Assembly: GCA_965368585.1 (NCBI GenBank) | Contig: CBDUNM010000171.1 | Span: forward strand, 1 to 10,306 | Direction of reading: 5' to 3' | Source: JARRQB01 sp965368585 | GTDB lineage: Bacteria > Pseudomonadota > Gammaproteobacteria > Chromatiales > Chromatiaceae | Length of the DNA stretch: 10,306 nt | Shown: one piece after another, positions 1 to 5,831 of the stretch | How positions within the stretch are numbered: the first letter of the stretch is position 1 | Layout of the letters: each line of letters opens with the position of its first letter | Translations under genes and position numbers: made by a program | Notes under the pieces: generated by a model | Databases searched by the model: none | What the model was told of the DNA's origin: nothing | The model's input: the letters and a program-made list of their open reading frames with translations, nothing else

Positions 1-248
1 GAGATCCCGAGCACGCCCTCGTTACCGACCAGTCCCACTTCCAGTGTAGTGCCCATGTCGGTGGGGGTGGTCAGGGAAACGAAACTCTCGGTTGGAAAGT
101 AGACGTGGCGAATGCGCTCACCGGGTTCGGCCAGGATTGCGCCAAGCGGCAGATCGACGGGCTCGCAGCCTGCCACGATGCGCTGACGGTCCTTTCGCGG
201 CAGACTGGCAAGCAGACGATTGCCGACAGCGGCTTGGGTGCGTGGCAT
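1..248 (-). CDS. Crp/Fnr-family transcriptional regulator, N-terminal part (runs off the left edge)
   Basis: The visible 82 residues are the start of a cyclic-nucleotide-binding-type (cupin-like) sensor domain. Diagnostic stretches are HVYFPTESFVSL and GLVGNEGVLGI, the same two blocks seen in the complete regulator at 1569-2300 (HVYFPTTCIVSL, VVGNEGIVGI). The protein starts MPRTQAAVGNRLLASLP at 248. An AGGAGAG ribosome site about 6 bases upstream supports this start. The DNA-binding half lies outside the window. The family normally acts as a cytoplasmic dimer binding promoter palindromes. No FNR-type N-terminal cysteine cluster is visible; the only cysteine seen is in GCEPVDLPLG. The effector cannot be told from this fragment. 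The gene is transcribed away from the plus-strand cfa pseudogene, with about 390 bases of mostly non-coding DNA between them. Confidence 0.9.
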   Translation of the reverse strand, partial: MPRTQAAVGNRLLASLPRKDRQRIVAGCEPVDLPLGAILAEPGERIRHVYFPTESFVSLTTPTDMGTTLEVGLVGNEGVLGI

Positions 249-442
249 GGGCACTCTCCTGGTGGTGAGATCCGGCAAGCAGCACCTGCAATGGCGTCGC
301 GTCAGTTCCGCTGTCGGATGTCGACTCAAAGCGCACGACGTCGCCGGCAAGATCGATATTTAATATGCGGTAAAATTCAAAACTGGTCTGGGCGGTAGCG
401 TACATAGCAGTCCTGTGATGCGAACAAGCGTTTAGCGCAGGC

Positions 443-535
443 ATGGGCAAGCCGTTCGCATGGGACAGCGGCGACGGCAAACGCAAGAGGCGTCTGTACG
501 AACGCGAATTGAATGTGATGCAGACTTGGCTGTAA
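443..535 (+). pseudogene. Possible 5' stub of a polyphosphate kinase 2 (PPK2) gene
   Basis: A 30-codon frame begins MGKPFAWDSGDGKRKRRLYE and goes on with RELNVMQTWL before a stop. The arrangement of a GKPF start, a basic patch, then RxYExEL and a MQxW element resembles the first 30 to 40 residues of PPK2-family kinases, which transfer phosphate between polyphosphate and nucleotides. The Walker A region that should follow (EGRDAAGKGG-like) does not appear in any frame downstream. There is no clear ribosome site. If the resemblance is right, this is a truncated remnant. The match is short and could be chance. Confidence 0.35.
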
Positions 536-574
536 GCTGAAACCATAGCGGCAAACGGATTACCAGTGCGTGGG

Positions 575-591
575 CCCTGCCGGAGGCAGGG
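575..591. terminator. GC-rich hairpin upstream of the cfa pseudogene
   Basis: CCCTGCC, a GGA loop and GGCAGGG form a perfect 7-bp stem, followed on the plus strand by TTCACTTT, which is only partly T-rich. It lies between the PPK2-like stub and the ribosome site of the cfa pseudogene, so it could have been the terminator of an upstream gene. It is symmetric, and direction is not settled. Confidence 0.35.
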
Positions 592-636
592 TTCACTTTG
601 TATCTGAAGCCGTTTTCTCAAGAGGGGGAAGCAACG

Positions 637-1272
637 ATGGACGTTCATGCGGAAAGCGCGCCGGCCGCGATCGATGACCGGATATTGCGTCGGATACAGA
701 GGCAACTCGCGAATCGGGTCAGGTTTCTCTTCGAGATCCGGTTGTGGGGCGATGGTACGTATCGCTTCGGAGAAGGCGAGCCCACGGTCGAGATCGTGGT
801 GCACGACGGCAATGGCTTGGCCGCCCTCGGTCGACTGGATGAGTTGGGCATCTGCGATGCCTACATGGCAGGCAGCCTGGACATCGTCGGCGATATGCTG
901 CGCTTCGTCAGCCTCCGCAAGATCCTGAGTGACAGTCACCCGCTGGACTATCTCTGGCACCGCATTGCGCCTCTGCTCATCGACCGGTCCAAGACCAACC
1001 GGCAGGCGATTGCCACCCACTAAGAGTTTGACAATGATTTTTATCTCGATTTTCTCGACGCGGTGGCCAAGACCTCGCTAGACGTGCTGGCGGTCTACAA
1101 CGACCGGCACAGCTACCATCTGACGTGCAAGGCCTGGGCCGAGAATCTGGAGACTGCGCGTACCGAGATCGTCCGGCGTTGGGGCGACGAGCTGTATCGA
1201 CGGTTCCGCCTCTACCTGTGGGGATCGGCATATGCGTTTCTCGATCGTGGCATGGAGGCCTACCGGGTGGTC
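637..1272 (+). pseudogene. Cyclopropane-fatty-acyl-phospholipid synthase (SAM-dependent methyltransferase), broken
   Basis: The start at 637 (MDVHAESAPAAIDDRILRR) is preceded by an AGAGGGGGAAG ribosome site. The first 128 codons give the N-terminal domain of the CFA-synthase family, ending KTNRQAIATH. The family continues with HYxFDNxFY, but the tyrosine codon is TAA at 1021-1023; reading through it gives EFDNDFYLDFLD, so this is a nonsense change. The frame then jumps directly to the C-terminal part (AVAKTSLDVLAVYNDRHSYH, later KAWAENLE, RRWGDELYRRF and LYLWGSAYAF). In intact members about 200 residues lie between these two parts, holding the SAM-binding glycine motif and the catalytic core; all are absent. 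The junction is near 1054-1062 and keeps the frame. Homology fades after GMEAYRVV at about 1272, although the frame stays open to 1398. An intact enzyme would methylenate unsaturated membrane phospholipids; this locus cannot do so. Confidence 0.85.
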
Positions 1273-1333
1273 CGTTATGCCCGGATCAGCTTAGGGTCAC
1301 TCGTGCCACGCATCATTGGTGCGGCGGGCACGG

Positions 1334-1567
1334 TCAGTGAGGCGCTGGCCACTGCTTGGGTCGCCTCGTCTGGCGGCCCAGCATGTCCGCAAGGGTAGCG
1401 ATACCGGCACAGATCCCATTCAGGCAGATCGTGCGATCTGCCCGGATAAAACCCATGTGGGGGCGCCTCGCTGCTCCAATGACTTTGGCGATGTCGTTGC
1501 AATACATGGCGTCGAGGCCCGTTGAATGGCCCTGGGAGGGGCTGGGGGCGAAAAAACGATCCGCCGA
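1334..1567 (-). pseudogene. Unidentified minus-strand coding remnant
   Basis: A minus-strand frame is open from about 1567 to a TGA at 1334-1336. It reads SQGHSTGLDAMYCNDIAKVI and then PHMGFIRADRTICLNGICAG followed by IATLADMLGR, which looks like real protein rather than random translation. An ATG is present at 1507 but without a convincing ribosome site, and the frame opens into the 3' end of the Crp/Fnr gene. After the stop, another minus frame (ATQAVASASLTVPAAPMM) may be the continuation past a frameshift. I do not recognise the family. It may be a decayed gene once following the regulator in the same direction, or simply non-coding. Confidence 0.25.
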
Positions 1568-1568
1568 T

Positions 1569-2300
1569 TCAGCGACCGATCACATCCGGGAGCAGGCGAT
1601 CGAACTCCTTCTTGACCACCTCGTAACACTCACACACGCGGGCCTCCAGACCGCGACGGTCCAGCACGGTGATCTTGCCCCGGCTGTAGTGAATCAACCC
1701 GGCGCGCTGCAGGTTCCCGGCGGCCTCGGTGACACCCTCGCGGCGTACCCCGAGCATGTTGGCGATCAACTCCTGGGTCATGGTCAACTCGTTCGAGCGC
1801 AGTCGGTCCAGGCTCAGCAGCAGCCAGCGGCACAGTTGCTGATCCACCGAATGATGCCGGTTGCACACCGCCGTCTGCGCCATCTGGGTCAGCAGCGCCT
1901 GGGTGTAGCGCAGCAACAGACGCTGCATCGGGCCCGCGTGAAAGAACGCGTCCTTCAGCAACTGTCCCCTCAGGCGATAGGCGTGCCCGGCACTTTGCAC
2001 CACGGCCCGGCTGGTCGTTGTTTCGCCGCCCATGAACACCGATATGCCGACGATGCCCTCGTTGCCGACTACGGCGATCTCGGCCGACGCACCGTTCTCC
2101 ATCACGTACAGCAGGGATACGATGCAGGTGGTCGGGAAATAGACATGGCGCATCGGCATGCCGGGTTCGCATACCGAGTCGCCCAGCGGCATCGGGACCA
2201 GTTCCAGATGGGGGAACAGGCTTGCGCTTACCTCCGCGGGCAGGGCAGCGAGCAGATGATTCTGGTGGGGATCGGGTTGGAGGGCGTGGAGATCATTCAT
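1569..2300 (-). CDS. Crp/Fnr-family transcriptional regulator (complete)
   Basis: A 243-residue regulator. Residues about 20-140 form the cyclic-nucleotide-binding-like beta-barrel domain, with HVYFPTTCIVSL (52-63), AVVGNEGIVGISVFMGG (76-92) and the effector-loop region ETTTSRAVVQSAG. A long dimerisation helix runs over about 115-165. The C-terminal part is a winged helix-turn-helix: LTMTQELIANMLGVRREGVT (172-191), followed by the wing GLIHYSRGKITVLDR. I chose the ATG at 2300 because a GGGAG site lies 8 bases upstream; an in-frame extension to 2408 is open but its sequence is not family-like. The FNR iron-sulfur cysteines and the classic cAMP-contact residues are not obvious, so the effector is unknown. 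It is paralogous to the partial gene at 1-248 and shares its orientation. Its own promoter region may include the palindrome at 2361-2374. Confidence 0.93.
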   Translation of the reverse strand: MNDLHALQPDPHQNHLLAALPAEVSASLFPHLELVPMPLGDSVCEPGMPMRHVYFPTTCIVSLLYVMENGASAEIAVVGNEGIVGISVFMGGETTTSRAVVQSAGHAYRLRGQLLKDAFFHAGPMQRLLLRYTQALLTQMAQTAVCNRHHSVDQQLCRWLLLSLDRLRSNELTMTQELIANMLGVRREGVTEAAGNLQRAGLIHYSRGKITVLDRRGLEARVCECYEVVKKEFDRLLPDVIGR

Positions 2301-2360
2301 CAGCAAACTCCCGATTATCGACCACCCTCGAACCGCGTCGACGGCATATGCCTCCGGCGC

Positions 2361-2374
2361 GCCGCACGTGCGGC
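2361..2374. promoter_or_regulatory. 14-bp perfect palindrome upstream of the Crp/Fnr gene
   Basis: GCCGCACGTGCGGC is a perfect palindrome 61 bases upstream of the regulator start codon. Its place fits an operator or autoregulatory site. It does not resemble the usual TGTGA or TTGAT half-sites of Crp and Fnr, and a GC-rich palindrome of this size can arise by chance. Confidence 0.2.
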
Positions 2375-2757
2375 TGCCGGGTAGCCACCAATAAAAGTCT
2401 ACCTTCATCCGGCAGCACCGCCAAGCGGTAGCGATTCTCGCGCATCGCCGAATGTTGCTGCCAGATGACCGGCAATGTGCGGCAGCAGACAGACGGGGAC
2501 AAGTGCTCCGCGTAGCTTGACGCCAACCGAACCGGTCGAGCGTGCAGTTTCCACAGCGTGACGGAAGTCAGCGTTCGAAGGCGGCAGTCGCTTGGCGAAA
2601 CGAAGTGTTGGTCCCGGCACGGCCTGGGCGGCATCATCGGCCACGAAGTCAGCGACGACCTAAGATGATCGACGTGCGACGCACCGGCCCATACGGTTGT
2701 TGCGTCGCAGTCGCTCGTCGCCGAGCAGGTTAGGCTACACCCGTAAATGGAAATCAC
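2375..2757. other. Gene-poor stretch between the Crp/Fnr gene and the lipoprotein gene
   Basis: I see no gene here that I can support. Minus-strand frames are open, one reading MRENRYRLAVLPDEGRLLLV across 2380-2440 and another open at 2405-2644, but neither has a ribosome site or a recognisable motif, and they overlap each other in different frames. This may be worn coding sequence. Promoters for the divergent genes at 2300 (minus) and 2773 (plus) must lie here, but no clear -35/-10 pair stands out. Confidence 0.4.
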
Positions 2758-2772
2758 TTGGAGATGTTTATC

Positions 2773-2985
2773 ATGATCAAAAAACTTGGCGAAACGGTTG
2801 GTGTTGCGCTGACCGCGAGTACACTGCTTGCCGGCGCGATGCTTGTATCCCTGACCGCCTGTGAGCAGCAGGGCCCGGCGGAAACGGCCGGTGAGAAAGT
2901 CGACACCGCGGTGGAAAAAGCCGGAGAGCAGATGGAAAAAGCCGGCGATAACATCCGCGACGCGACAAACCCCGGTAACAATTAG
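2773..2985 (+). CDS. Small lipoprotein with a charged repetitive helix
   Basis: A 70-residue predicted lipoprotein. It begins MIKKLGE, has a hydrophobic signal (residues 9-28) and a lipobox SLTAC with the lipidated cysteine at 30. The mature part is highly charged and repetitive, with three related units: AGEKVDTAVEKA, GEQMEKA and GDNIRDA, probably one amphipathic helix. It ends NPGNN. The start at 2773 follows a GGAG site with 9-base spacing; an upstream TTG and ATG at 2758 and 2764 are also in frame but overlap that site. The design resembles entericidin-like or other small envelope lipoproteins, but I cannot name the family. The residue after the cysteine is Glu, not Asp, which fits outer-membrane sorting. 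It stands alone on the plus strand, between a gene-poor region and a converging BON-domain gene. Confidence 0.8.
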   Translation: MIKKLGETVGVALTASTLLAGAMLVSLTACEQQGPAETAGEKVDTAVEKAGEQMEKAGDNIRDATNPGNN

Positions 2986-3003
2986 GCGGTAATTATATTC
3001 ACT

Positions 3004-3017
3004 CCGCAATCTTGCGG
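3004..3017 (+). terminator. Short hairpin after the lipoprotein gene
   Basis: CCGCAATCTTGCGG starts 19 bases after the lipoprotein stop codon and can form a 5-bp stem with a 4-base loop, followed by CTTTG. The T-tract is poor, so this is at best a weak terminator. Confidence 0.3.
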
Positions 3018-3349
3018 CTTTGACGAAGGACTGACCAGCCGTGCCGCCGGAGACGTCGATGGTGGGCGGCTTGGGCAGCCTTATGCAGTGGAACGGCCGC
3101 CGTTGGCTGCAAGTGAGCCGACCGCAAGTCCGCCGCCGGCTGCCGCACCGGGCAGTGGCGCGGCTGTGTGGCGAGCGTTATCGTTTCGACCCACAACAAG
3201 TCGACACATCCGAGCACAGTCCGGCAATTTGCGGGACGGAAAAAATTGCGGCGGCACACCGGAGCACCCGCCGATGCCCTTGTGTACCACTTCCGGCAGC
3301 CGGGAGTCTTCCAGGCGCCGCCGTGGCGCTTTTGGCCCCCGGTCTTATG
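3018..3349. other. Non-coding or decayed stretch between two converging lipoprotein genes
   Basis: No supported gene. A plus-strand frame is open from about 3003 to 3357 (FDEGLTSRAAGDVDGGRLGQ, then a proline/alanine-rich section), but no start codon has a ribosome site and nothing matches a family I know. Near 3315-3333 GCGCC, GCCGT, GGCGC is followed by TTTT, a weak plus-strand terminator-like hairpin that would face the end of the BON gene. Confidence 0.35.
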
Positions 3350-3661
3350 TCACTTGACGCGCATATCGTTTTTGACCGACTTCACGCCTGGCACGTCGCG
3401 GGCAATCTCGACTGCTTTATTGATGTCGTCCTGGGAGTTGATGAAGCCGCTGAGCTGCACCACTCCTTTGAAGGTTTCGACGTTGATCTCGGCTGACTTC
3501 AAGGACGGCTCGTTGAAAACGGCGGCCTTTACCTTGGTTGTCAGTACCGTGTCATCGAAATAGCCGCCGGTGCTCTCCTGTGTCGCCGTGCCCGCACAGC
3601 CGGCGAACAGGGTCAGCAGGACGGGCAGGAATATCATTCGAAAGCGTCTGAGTAGTTTCAT
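3350..3661 (-). CDS. BON-domain lipoprotein (OsmY-like)
   Basis: A 103-residue protein with a lipoprotein signal (MKLLRRFRMIFLPVLLTLFA, then GC with Cys22 as the lipidation site). One BON domain covers about residues 36-103: DDTVLTTKVKAAVFNEPSLK, then INVETFKGVVQLSGF and ARDVPGVKSVKNDMRVK. The glycine-containing VVQLSGF strand and the final VKSVKNDM strand are the hallmarks. BON domains are thought to bind phospholipid or other envelope surfaces; E. coli OsmY has two and is induced by osmotic stress. This is a short, single-domain version, of a kind common in proteobacteria. A GGAG site precedes the ATG by about 9 bases. It is read in the same direction as the DUF3309 gene 162 bases upstream, but a hairpin lies between them, so they may be separate units. 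Confidence 0.9.
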   Translation of the reverse strand: MKLLRRFRMIFLPVLLTLFAGCAGTATQESTGGYFDDTVLTTKVKAAVFNEPSLKSAEINVETFKGVVQLSGFINSQDDINKAVEIARDVPGVKSVKNDMRVK

Positions 3662-3744
3662 GATTTGGTTCTCCAGGTTGAGGGATAGGTCGTGCCTGCT
3701 CGAAGCGCGGAACGCATCAGGGGGTCGGGCTGCGCTCTTTTGCG

Positions 3745-3764
3745 TACCGGCTTGGGTGCCGGTA
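3745..3764. terminator. Perfect 7-bp hairpin between the DUF3309 and BON genes
   Basis: TACCGGC, a 6-base loop TTGGGT and GCCGGTA form a perfect 7-bp stem. It lies 59 bases beyond the DUF3309 stop codon and 83 bases upstream of the BON start. On the minus strand it is followed by CGCAAAAGAG, with no T-run. It could be a factor-assisted terminator or part of the BON leader. Confidence 0.35.
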
Positions 3765-3822
3765 AGCGGTGTGGTGGTGGATTTTCCATGGGTTTGCGGT
3801 AGCTAAGCACAGCGTAATCGCG

Positions 3823-3981
3823 TCAAATCTTACCCAGCAATAACAGCACGACCACCACTACCAAGATCAGGCCAAGAGCGCCACTGGGGCCATAACCCCA
3901 GCTCCGGCTGTGTGGCCAGGTTGGGATCACGCCGAGCAGCATCAAAATCAGAACGACGATCAGGATTGTCCCGAGTGTCAT
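3823..3981 (-). CDS. DUF3309-family small membrane protein
   Basis: A 52-residue hydrophobic protein, MTLGTILIVVLILMLLGVIP, then TWPHSRSWGYGPSGALGLIL and a run of Val and Leu ending LLGKI. It has two membrane segments (about 3-20 and 34-50) around the conserved PxWPHSxxWGYGPSG loop, which is the signature of the DUF3309 family. These tiny inner-membrane proteins are widespread in proteobacteria; their role is unknown. The very strong GGAGGAG site 7 bases before the ATG decides the start. It is too short for usual length cut-offs. Upstream on the same strand lie the remains of a GFA-family gene. Confidence 0.9.
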   Translation of the reverse strand: MTLGTILIVVLILMLLGVIPTWPHSRSWGYGPSGALGLILVVVVVLLLLGKI

Positions 3982-4148
3982 TTCGTTTCTCCTCCAAATA
4001 TGTGTTTACAACGCCGGCTGGTTGCAACAGGCGAATAGCGCCCCAGCGACCTTCTACCAGGCGGCGGTGCCACTTTCGGCAATGCAACTATCACTGATCC
4101 CCGTGGCCCGTTCTGTACGCCAGCGCACACAGAGCCCAAAGTTTTGCC

Positions 4149-4295
4149 CTACGCTGAGAAGAGCTTGCCACTTGGCACCGTGGCCATGCCTGCGACGCAA
4201 GCCCCAGTGGCGACACAGGCGACCCCGCAATCGGTTAGCTTGGGTGTCGGCGCAGCGCGATAATGTACGGCACCGCACAGACTTCCCCCGGTCAT
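4149..4295 (-). pseudogene. GFA-family (glutathione-dependent formaldehyde-activating / CENP-V-like) enzyme, decayed
   Basis: A 48-codon minus-strand frame begins MTGGSLCGAVHYRAAPTPKL, matching the GGCLCGxVxY start of GFA-domain zinc proteins, except that the first zinc-binding cysteine is serine. Intact members continue with CHCxxCQxxTGAxFVAGMAVP; here the corresponding stretch reads TDCGVACVATGACVAGMATV, so the cysteine cluster is scrambled by small changes or compensating frameshifts, though ATGACVAGMATVPSGKLFS is still recognisable. A TAG at 4149 ends the frame. Possible further traces (CIAESGTA, compare FCxxCGT) continue towards 4060 in another frame. Intact GFA proteins are about 130 residues and bind zinc. 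The family call rests on the two motifs and is moderately sure. Confidence 0.55.
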
Positions 4296-4406
4296 GCGCC
4301 CAATCTGATCCGTACACAGTGCGCCGTCGCAACATGCAGTCCACCACGGCGCACTGTGCCCGACGGGTGAATCCGCCGTTCGTGGAACAAAGCATAGGGG
4401 TAGGAA

Positions 4407-4586
4407 ATGAACTGGAATATCATCGAAGGCAGCTGGAAGCAATTCAAGGGCTTGATCAAGGGGCAATGGGGCAAGGTCACCGACGACCGCGTCGACGAGA
4501 TTGCCGGCAAGGGCGATGAGCTGGCGGGGAAGGTCCAGAAAACCTATGGCACCGGGCAGGACAAGGTGGAGAAGCAAGCCGAGTAA
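4407..4586 (+). CDS. CsbD-family stress-response protein
   Basis: A 59-residue hydrophilic protein. It begins MNWNIIEGSWKQFKGLIKGQ and continues WGKVTDDRVDEIAGKGDELA and GKVQKTYGTGQDKVEKQ. The MNxxxxxGxWKQxKGxxKxxWGKLTDDxxxxIxGxxxxLxGKxQxxYG pattern is the CsbD/YjbJ family. Members are abundant small cytoplasmic proteins induced by general stress (the sigma-B regulon in Bacillus, stationary phase in enterics); their molecular role is unknown. The start follows an AGGGGTAGGA ribosome site. It is full length and looks intact. No operon partner is visible: upstream is the opposite-strand GFA remnant and downstream a hairpin-rich spacer, then the Anbu pseudogene. Confidence 0.93.
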   Translation: MNWNIIEGSWKQFKGLIKGQWGKVTDDRVDEIAGKGDELAGKVQKTYGTGQDKVEKQAE

Positions 4587-4622
4587 TTCGATGAGCGCAG
4601 CAACGCTTGGCGTGCGCGTCGC

Positions 4623-4659
4623 CGCCTCCCCCGGATCGCGGCTCTGCCGCTGCGAGGCG
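4623..4659. terminator. Nested hairpin after csbD-like gene
   Basis: CGCCTC (4623-4628) pairs with GAGGCG (4654-4659), and inside it GCGGC (4638-4642) pairs with GCCGC (4646-4650) around a TCT loop. The whole lies 37 bases after the CsbD stop codon. There is no T-tract, so a role in termination is possible but unproven. Confidence 0.3.
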
Positions 4660-4725
4660 AACTGGTAAAAGAGGCAAGCTCTAAAGGTCGGCGGAAATTA
4701 AGGCGGCGTCCGGCCGGAAGCGTTC

Positions 4726-5172
4726 ATGACGTCCTGCATAGGAATCATGCTCGACAGCGGGCTGACTTTGCGTCGGATTCGCGTACGCACTCCGATGTCG
4801 ACAACGCCACCCTGCTTCTGCAAGATGAGCGTCTTCGAGCACGCCGGAAACCTAGTGGCCCACTAGTGATCGTCCTGTTGAGTTCAGGGAGCCTGGCCGG
4901 CACACAAGCCGTCATTGGCTTGTTTGAGGCGCAGGCGGACCGCTCCAAGCACCTGTCAGTAGCCTGTGGAGTGCAGAATCCATGTTCAACATGGCGATGC
5001 TGTCGCCGGATGCGATGCGTGCGTGACGTCGATCGGCGAGACGGCCAGTTTCTTGCCCAGAGCGACCTTTGTTTCAATGCCTCGTTCATACTCGGCGGCC
5101 AGATTAACGGCGAACCACCAAGTCATTTCCGGATCTACGCGGAGGGCAACTTCATCGAGGAGGGAGCCGACG
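4726..5172 (+). pseudogene. Anbu-type (proteasome-like) protease, multiply frameshifted and truncated
   Basis: Pieces of one protein family appear in order but in changing frames: MTSCIGIMLDSGLT (from 4726), FASDSRTHSDVDN (from 4767), FCKMSVFEHAG (from 4816), VIVLLSSGSLAGTQAVIGLF (from 4863), SMFNMAMLSPDAMRA (from about 4979), then FNASFILGGQINGEPPSHFR and IYAEGNFIEEGADG (from about 5070). Together they follow the order of bacterial proteasome-type proteases (Anbu, ancestral beta-subunit). About five frame changes separate them, so no working protein is made. The presumed nucleophile, Thr2 after removal of Met1, is still encoded. Homology stops near 5165-5172, where intact members go on for roughly 80 or more residues. 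It meets the antiporter remnant there. Genes usually near anbu (alpha-E, ATP-grasp, transglutaminase-like) are not seen here. Confidence 0.8.
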
Positions 5173-5410
5173 GAAAACAGCGAGATAACACGGCCACTTC
5201 GGTCGATCTCTCGAGAAGGAGTGCGTGGATCAATGGGTGATGAATCAACAGTGCCGCCCACCCGATCGGACCAAGGACGTCACTGGCGGCCCAATAGAGT
5301 ATGGCCGTGCTCAGCGGTAAGCGCTTCAATAAGGTCCCGGACATGACCAGCGAAATCAGCAGCAGACCGACGATCAGGGACCAGGCCGCGAAGCTCGTGG
5401 CGGAATGACC
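5166..5410 (-). pseudogene. CPA1-type cation/proton antiporter, N-terminal remnant
   Basis: Reading the minus strand from about 5410 gives SFAAWSLIVGLLLISLVMSG, TLLKRLPLSTAILYWAASDV, LGPIGWAALLIHHPLIHALL and LERSTEVAV. A one-base loss then shifts to VISLFSVG. The KRLPLSTAxLYxAxGxxLGPxGW and LLERxTExAVxISLFxxGLKL blocks are typical of the first two to three transmembrane helices of NhaP-like Na+ or K+/H+ antiporters in the inner membrane. No in-frame start codon with a ribosome site is visible, and the glycine usually found before LGP is Asp-Val here. The other 300 or more residues, including the ion-binding aspartates, are gone: the fragment stops at 5166 against the Anbu remnant, tail to tail. 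Confidence 0.7.
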
Positions 5411-5487
5411 AAGTGTGCCCGTCGTGCAATTGCGGGGATATTCATCTATACCATGTGGACAAGTGTTGGCTTGCCGCGCGGGTGTTC

Positions 5488-5506
5488 GCTGAACTACAAG
5501 TTCAGC
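5488..5506 (-). terminator. Perfect 8-bp hairpin downstream of the 69-residue protein gene
   Basis: GCTGAACT, a 3-base loop ACA and AGTTCAGC form a perfect 8-bp stem 34 bases beyond the stop codon of the minus-strand gene at 5540-5749. The position suits a transcription terminator; no T-run follows on the minus strand, so it may only stabilise the mRNA end. Confidence 0.4.
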
Positions 5507-5539
5507 ACGGATCCAGCGCGTGGTTCCAGGGGAGTGCGG

Positions 5540-5749
5540 TCAGTCTATCCACGCACCCCGGTAGTTCTCTTGACCTCGGTCATTGAGCACATAGCAGCGC
5601 TTGCCGCCCTTGGCGTTCGCCTTCTCGCAGGCAACCAGTGCTGTTCGAATCTGTCTATATTGGCCGATCAGGCTCTGCCGAAAAGATGACATGGGGCCCA
5701 AGGTGGGGTGCTCCAAAGTGTACTTTGCGGATTGCATCAGGCGATACAT
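5540..5749 (-). CDS. Conserved-looking small protein of unknown function (69 aa)
   Basis: A 69-residue, soluble, mixed-charge protein. It starts MYRLMQSAKYTLEHPTLGPM, continues SSFRQSLIGQYRQIRTALVA, then has two cysteines (in ALVACEKANAKGGKRCYVL) and ends NDRGQENYRGAWID. I chose the ATG at 5749 because of the AAAGGAG site 7 bases upstream; the frame is open further to 5791 but without a site. There is no signal peptide or membrane segment. The C-terminal GKRxYVLNxxGQExYxGxWID pattern looks like a compact beta-structure, but I cannot assign a family. It lies at the end of a minus-strand series with the 43-residue gene 82 bases upstream. Intact start, site and terminator-like hairpin argue that it is expressed. 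Confidence 0.75.
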   Translation of the reverse strand: MYRLMQSAKYTLEHPTLGPMSSFRQSLIGQYRQIRTALVACEKANAKGGKRCYVLNDRGQENYRGAWID

Positions 5750-5831
5750 GGTGGACTCCTTTACCTCGTGGGAACACAGCGGACTCTGCAAGCCGGCGTA
5801 CTACCAGTGTGGCCGGCAATGTGAGAAGTGG

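Noticed and set aside
118..1020. A 300-codon open frame on the minus strand
   Set aside because: It runs antisense across the cfa pseudogene and overlaps the start of the Crp/Fnr gene in another frame; its sequence has no family features and it is arginine- and proline-rich like a shadow frame.
1356..2384. A 342-codon open frame on the plus strand
   Set aside because: It is antisense to the complete Crp/Fnr gene, which has clear domains and a ribosome site; the plus-strand product is a histidine- and glutamine-rich shadow.
2293..3009. A 238-codon minus-strand open frame across the lipoprotein gene
   Set aside because: It overlaps the well-supported lipoprotein antisense and the regulator start in a different frame, with no ribosome site and no recognisable domain.
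4022..4519. A plus-strand frame of 165 codons overlapping the CsbD gene
   Set aside because: It reads the CsbD gene in a different frame and the GFA remnant antisense; it has no ribosome site.
4866..5240. A 124-residue intact plus-strand protein
   Set aside because: Only parts of it match the Anbu family; the middle and the end after GADG are out-of-frame or foreign sequence, so it is a piece of a pseudogene.
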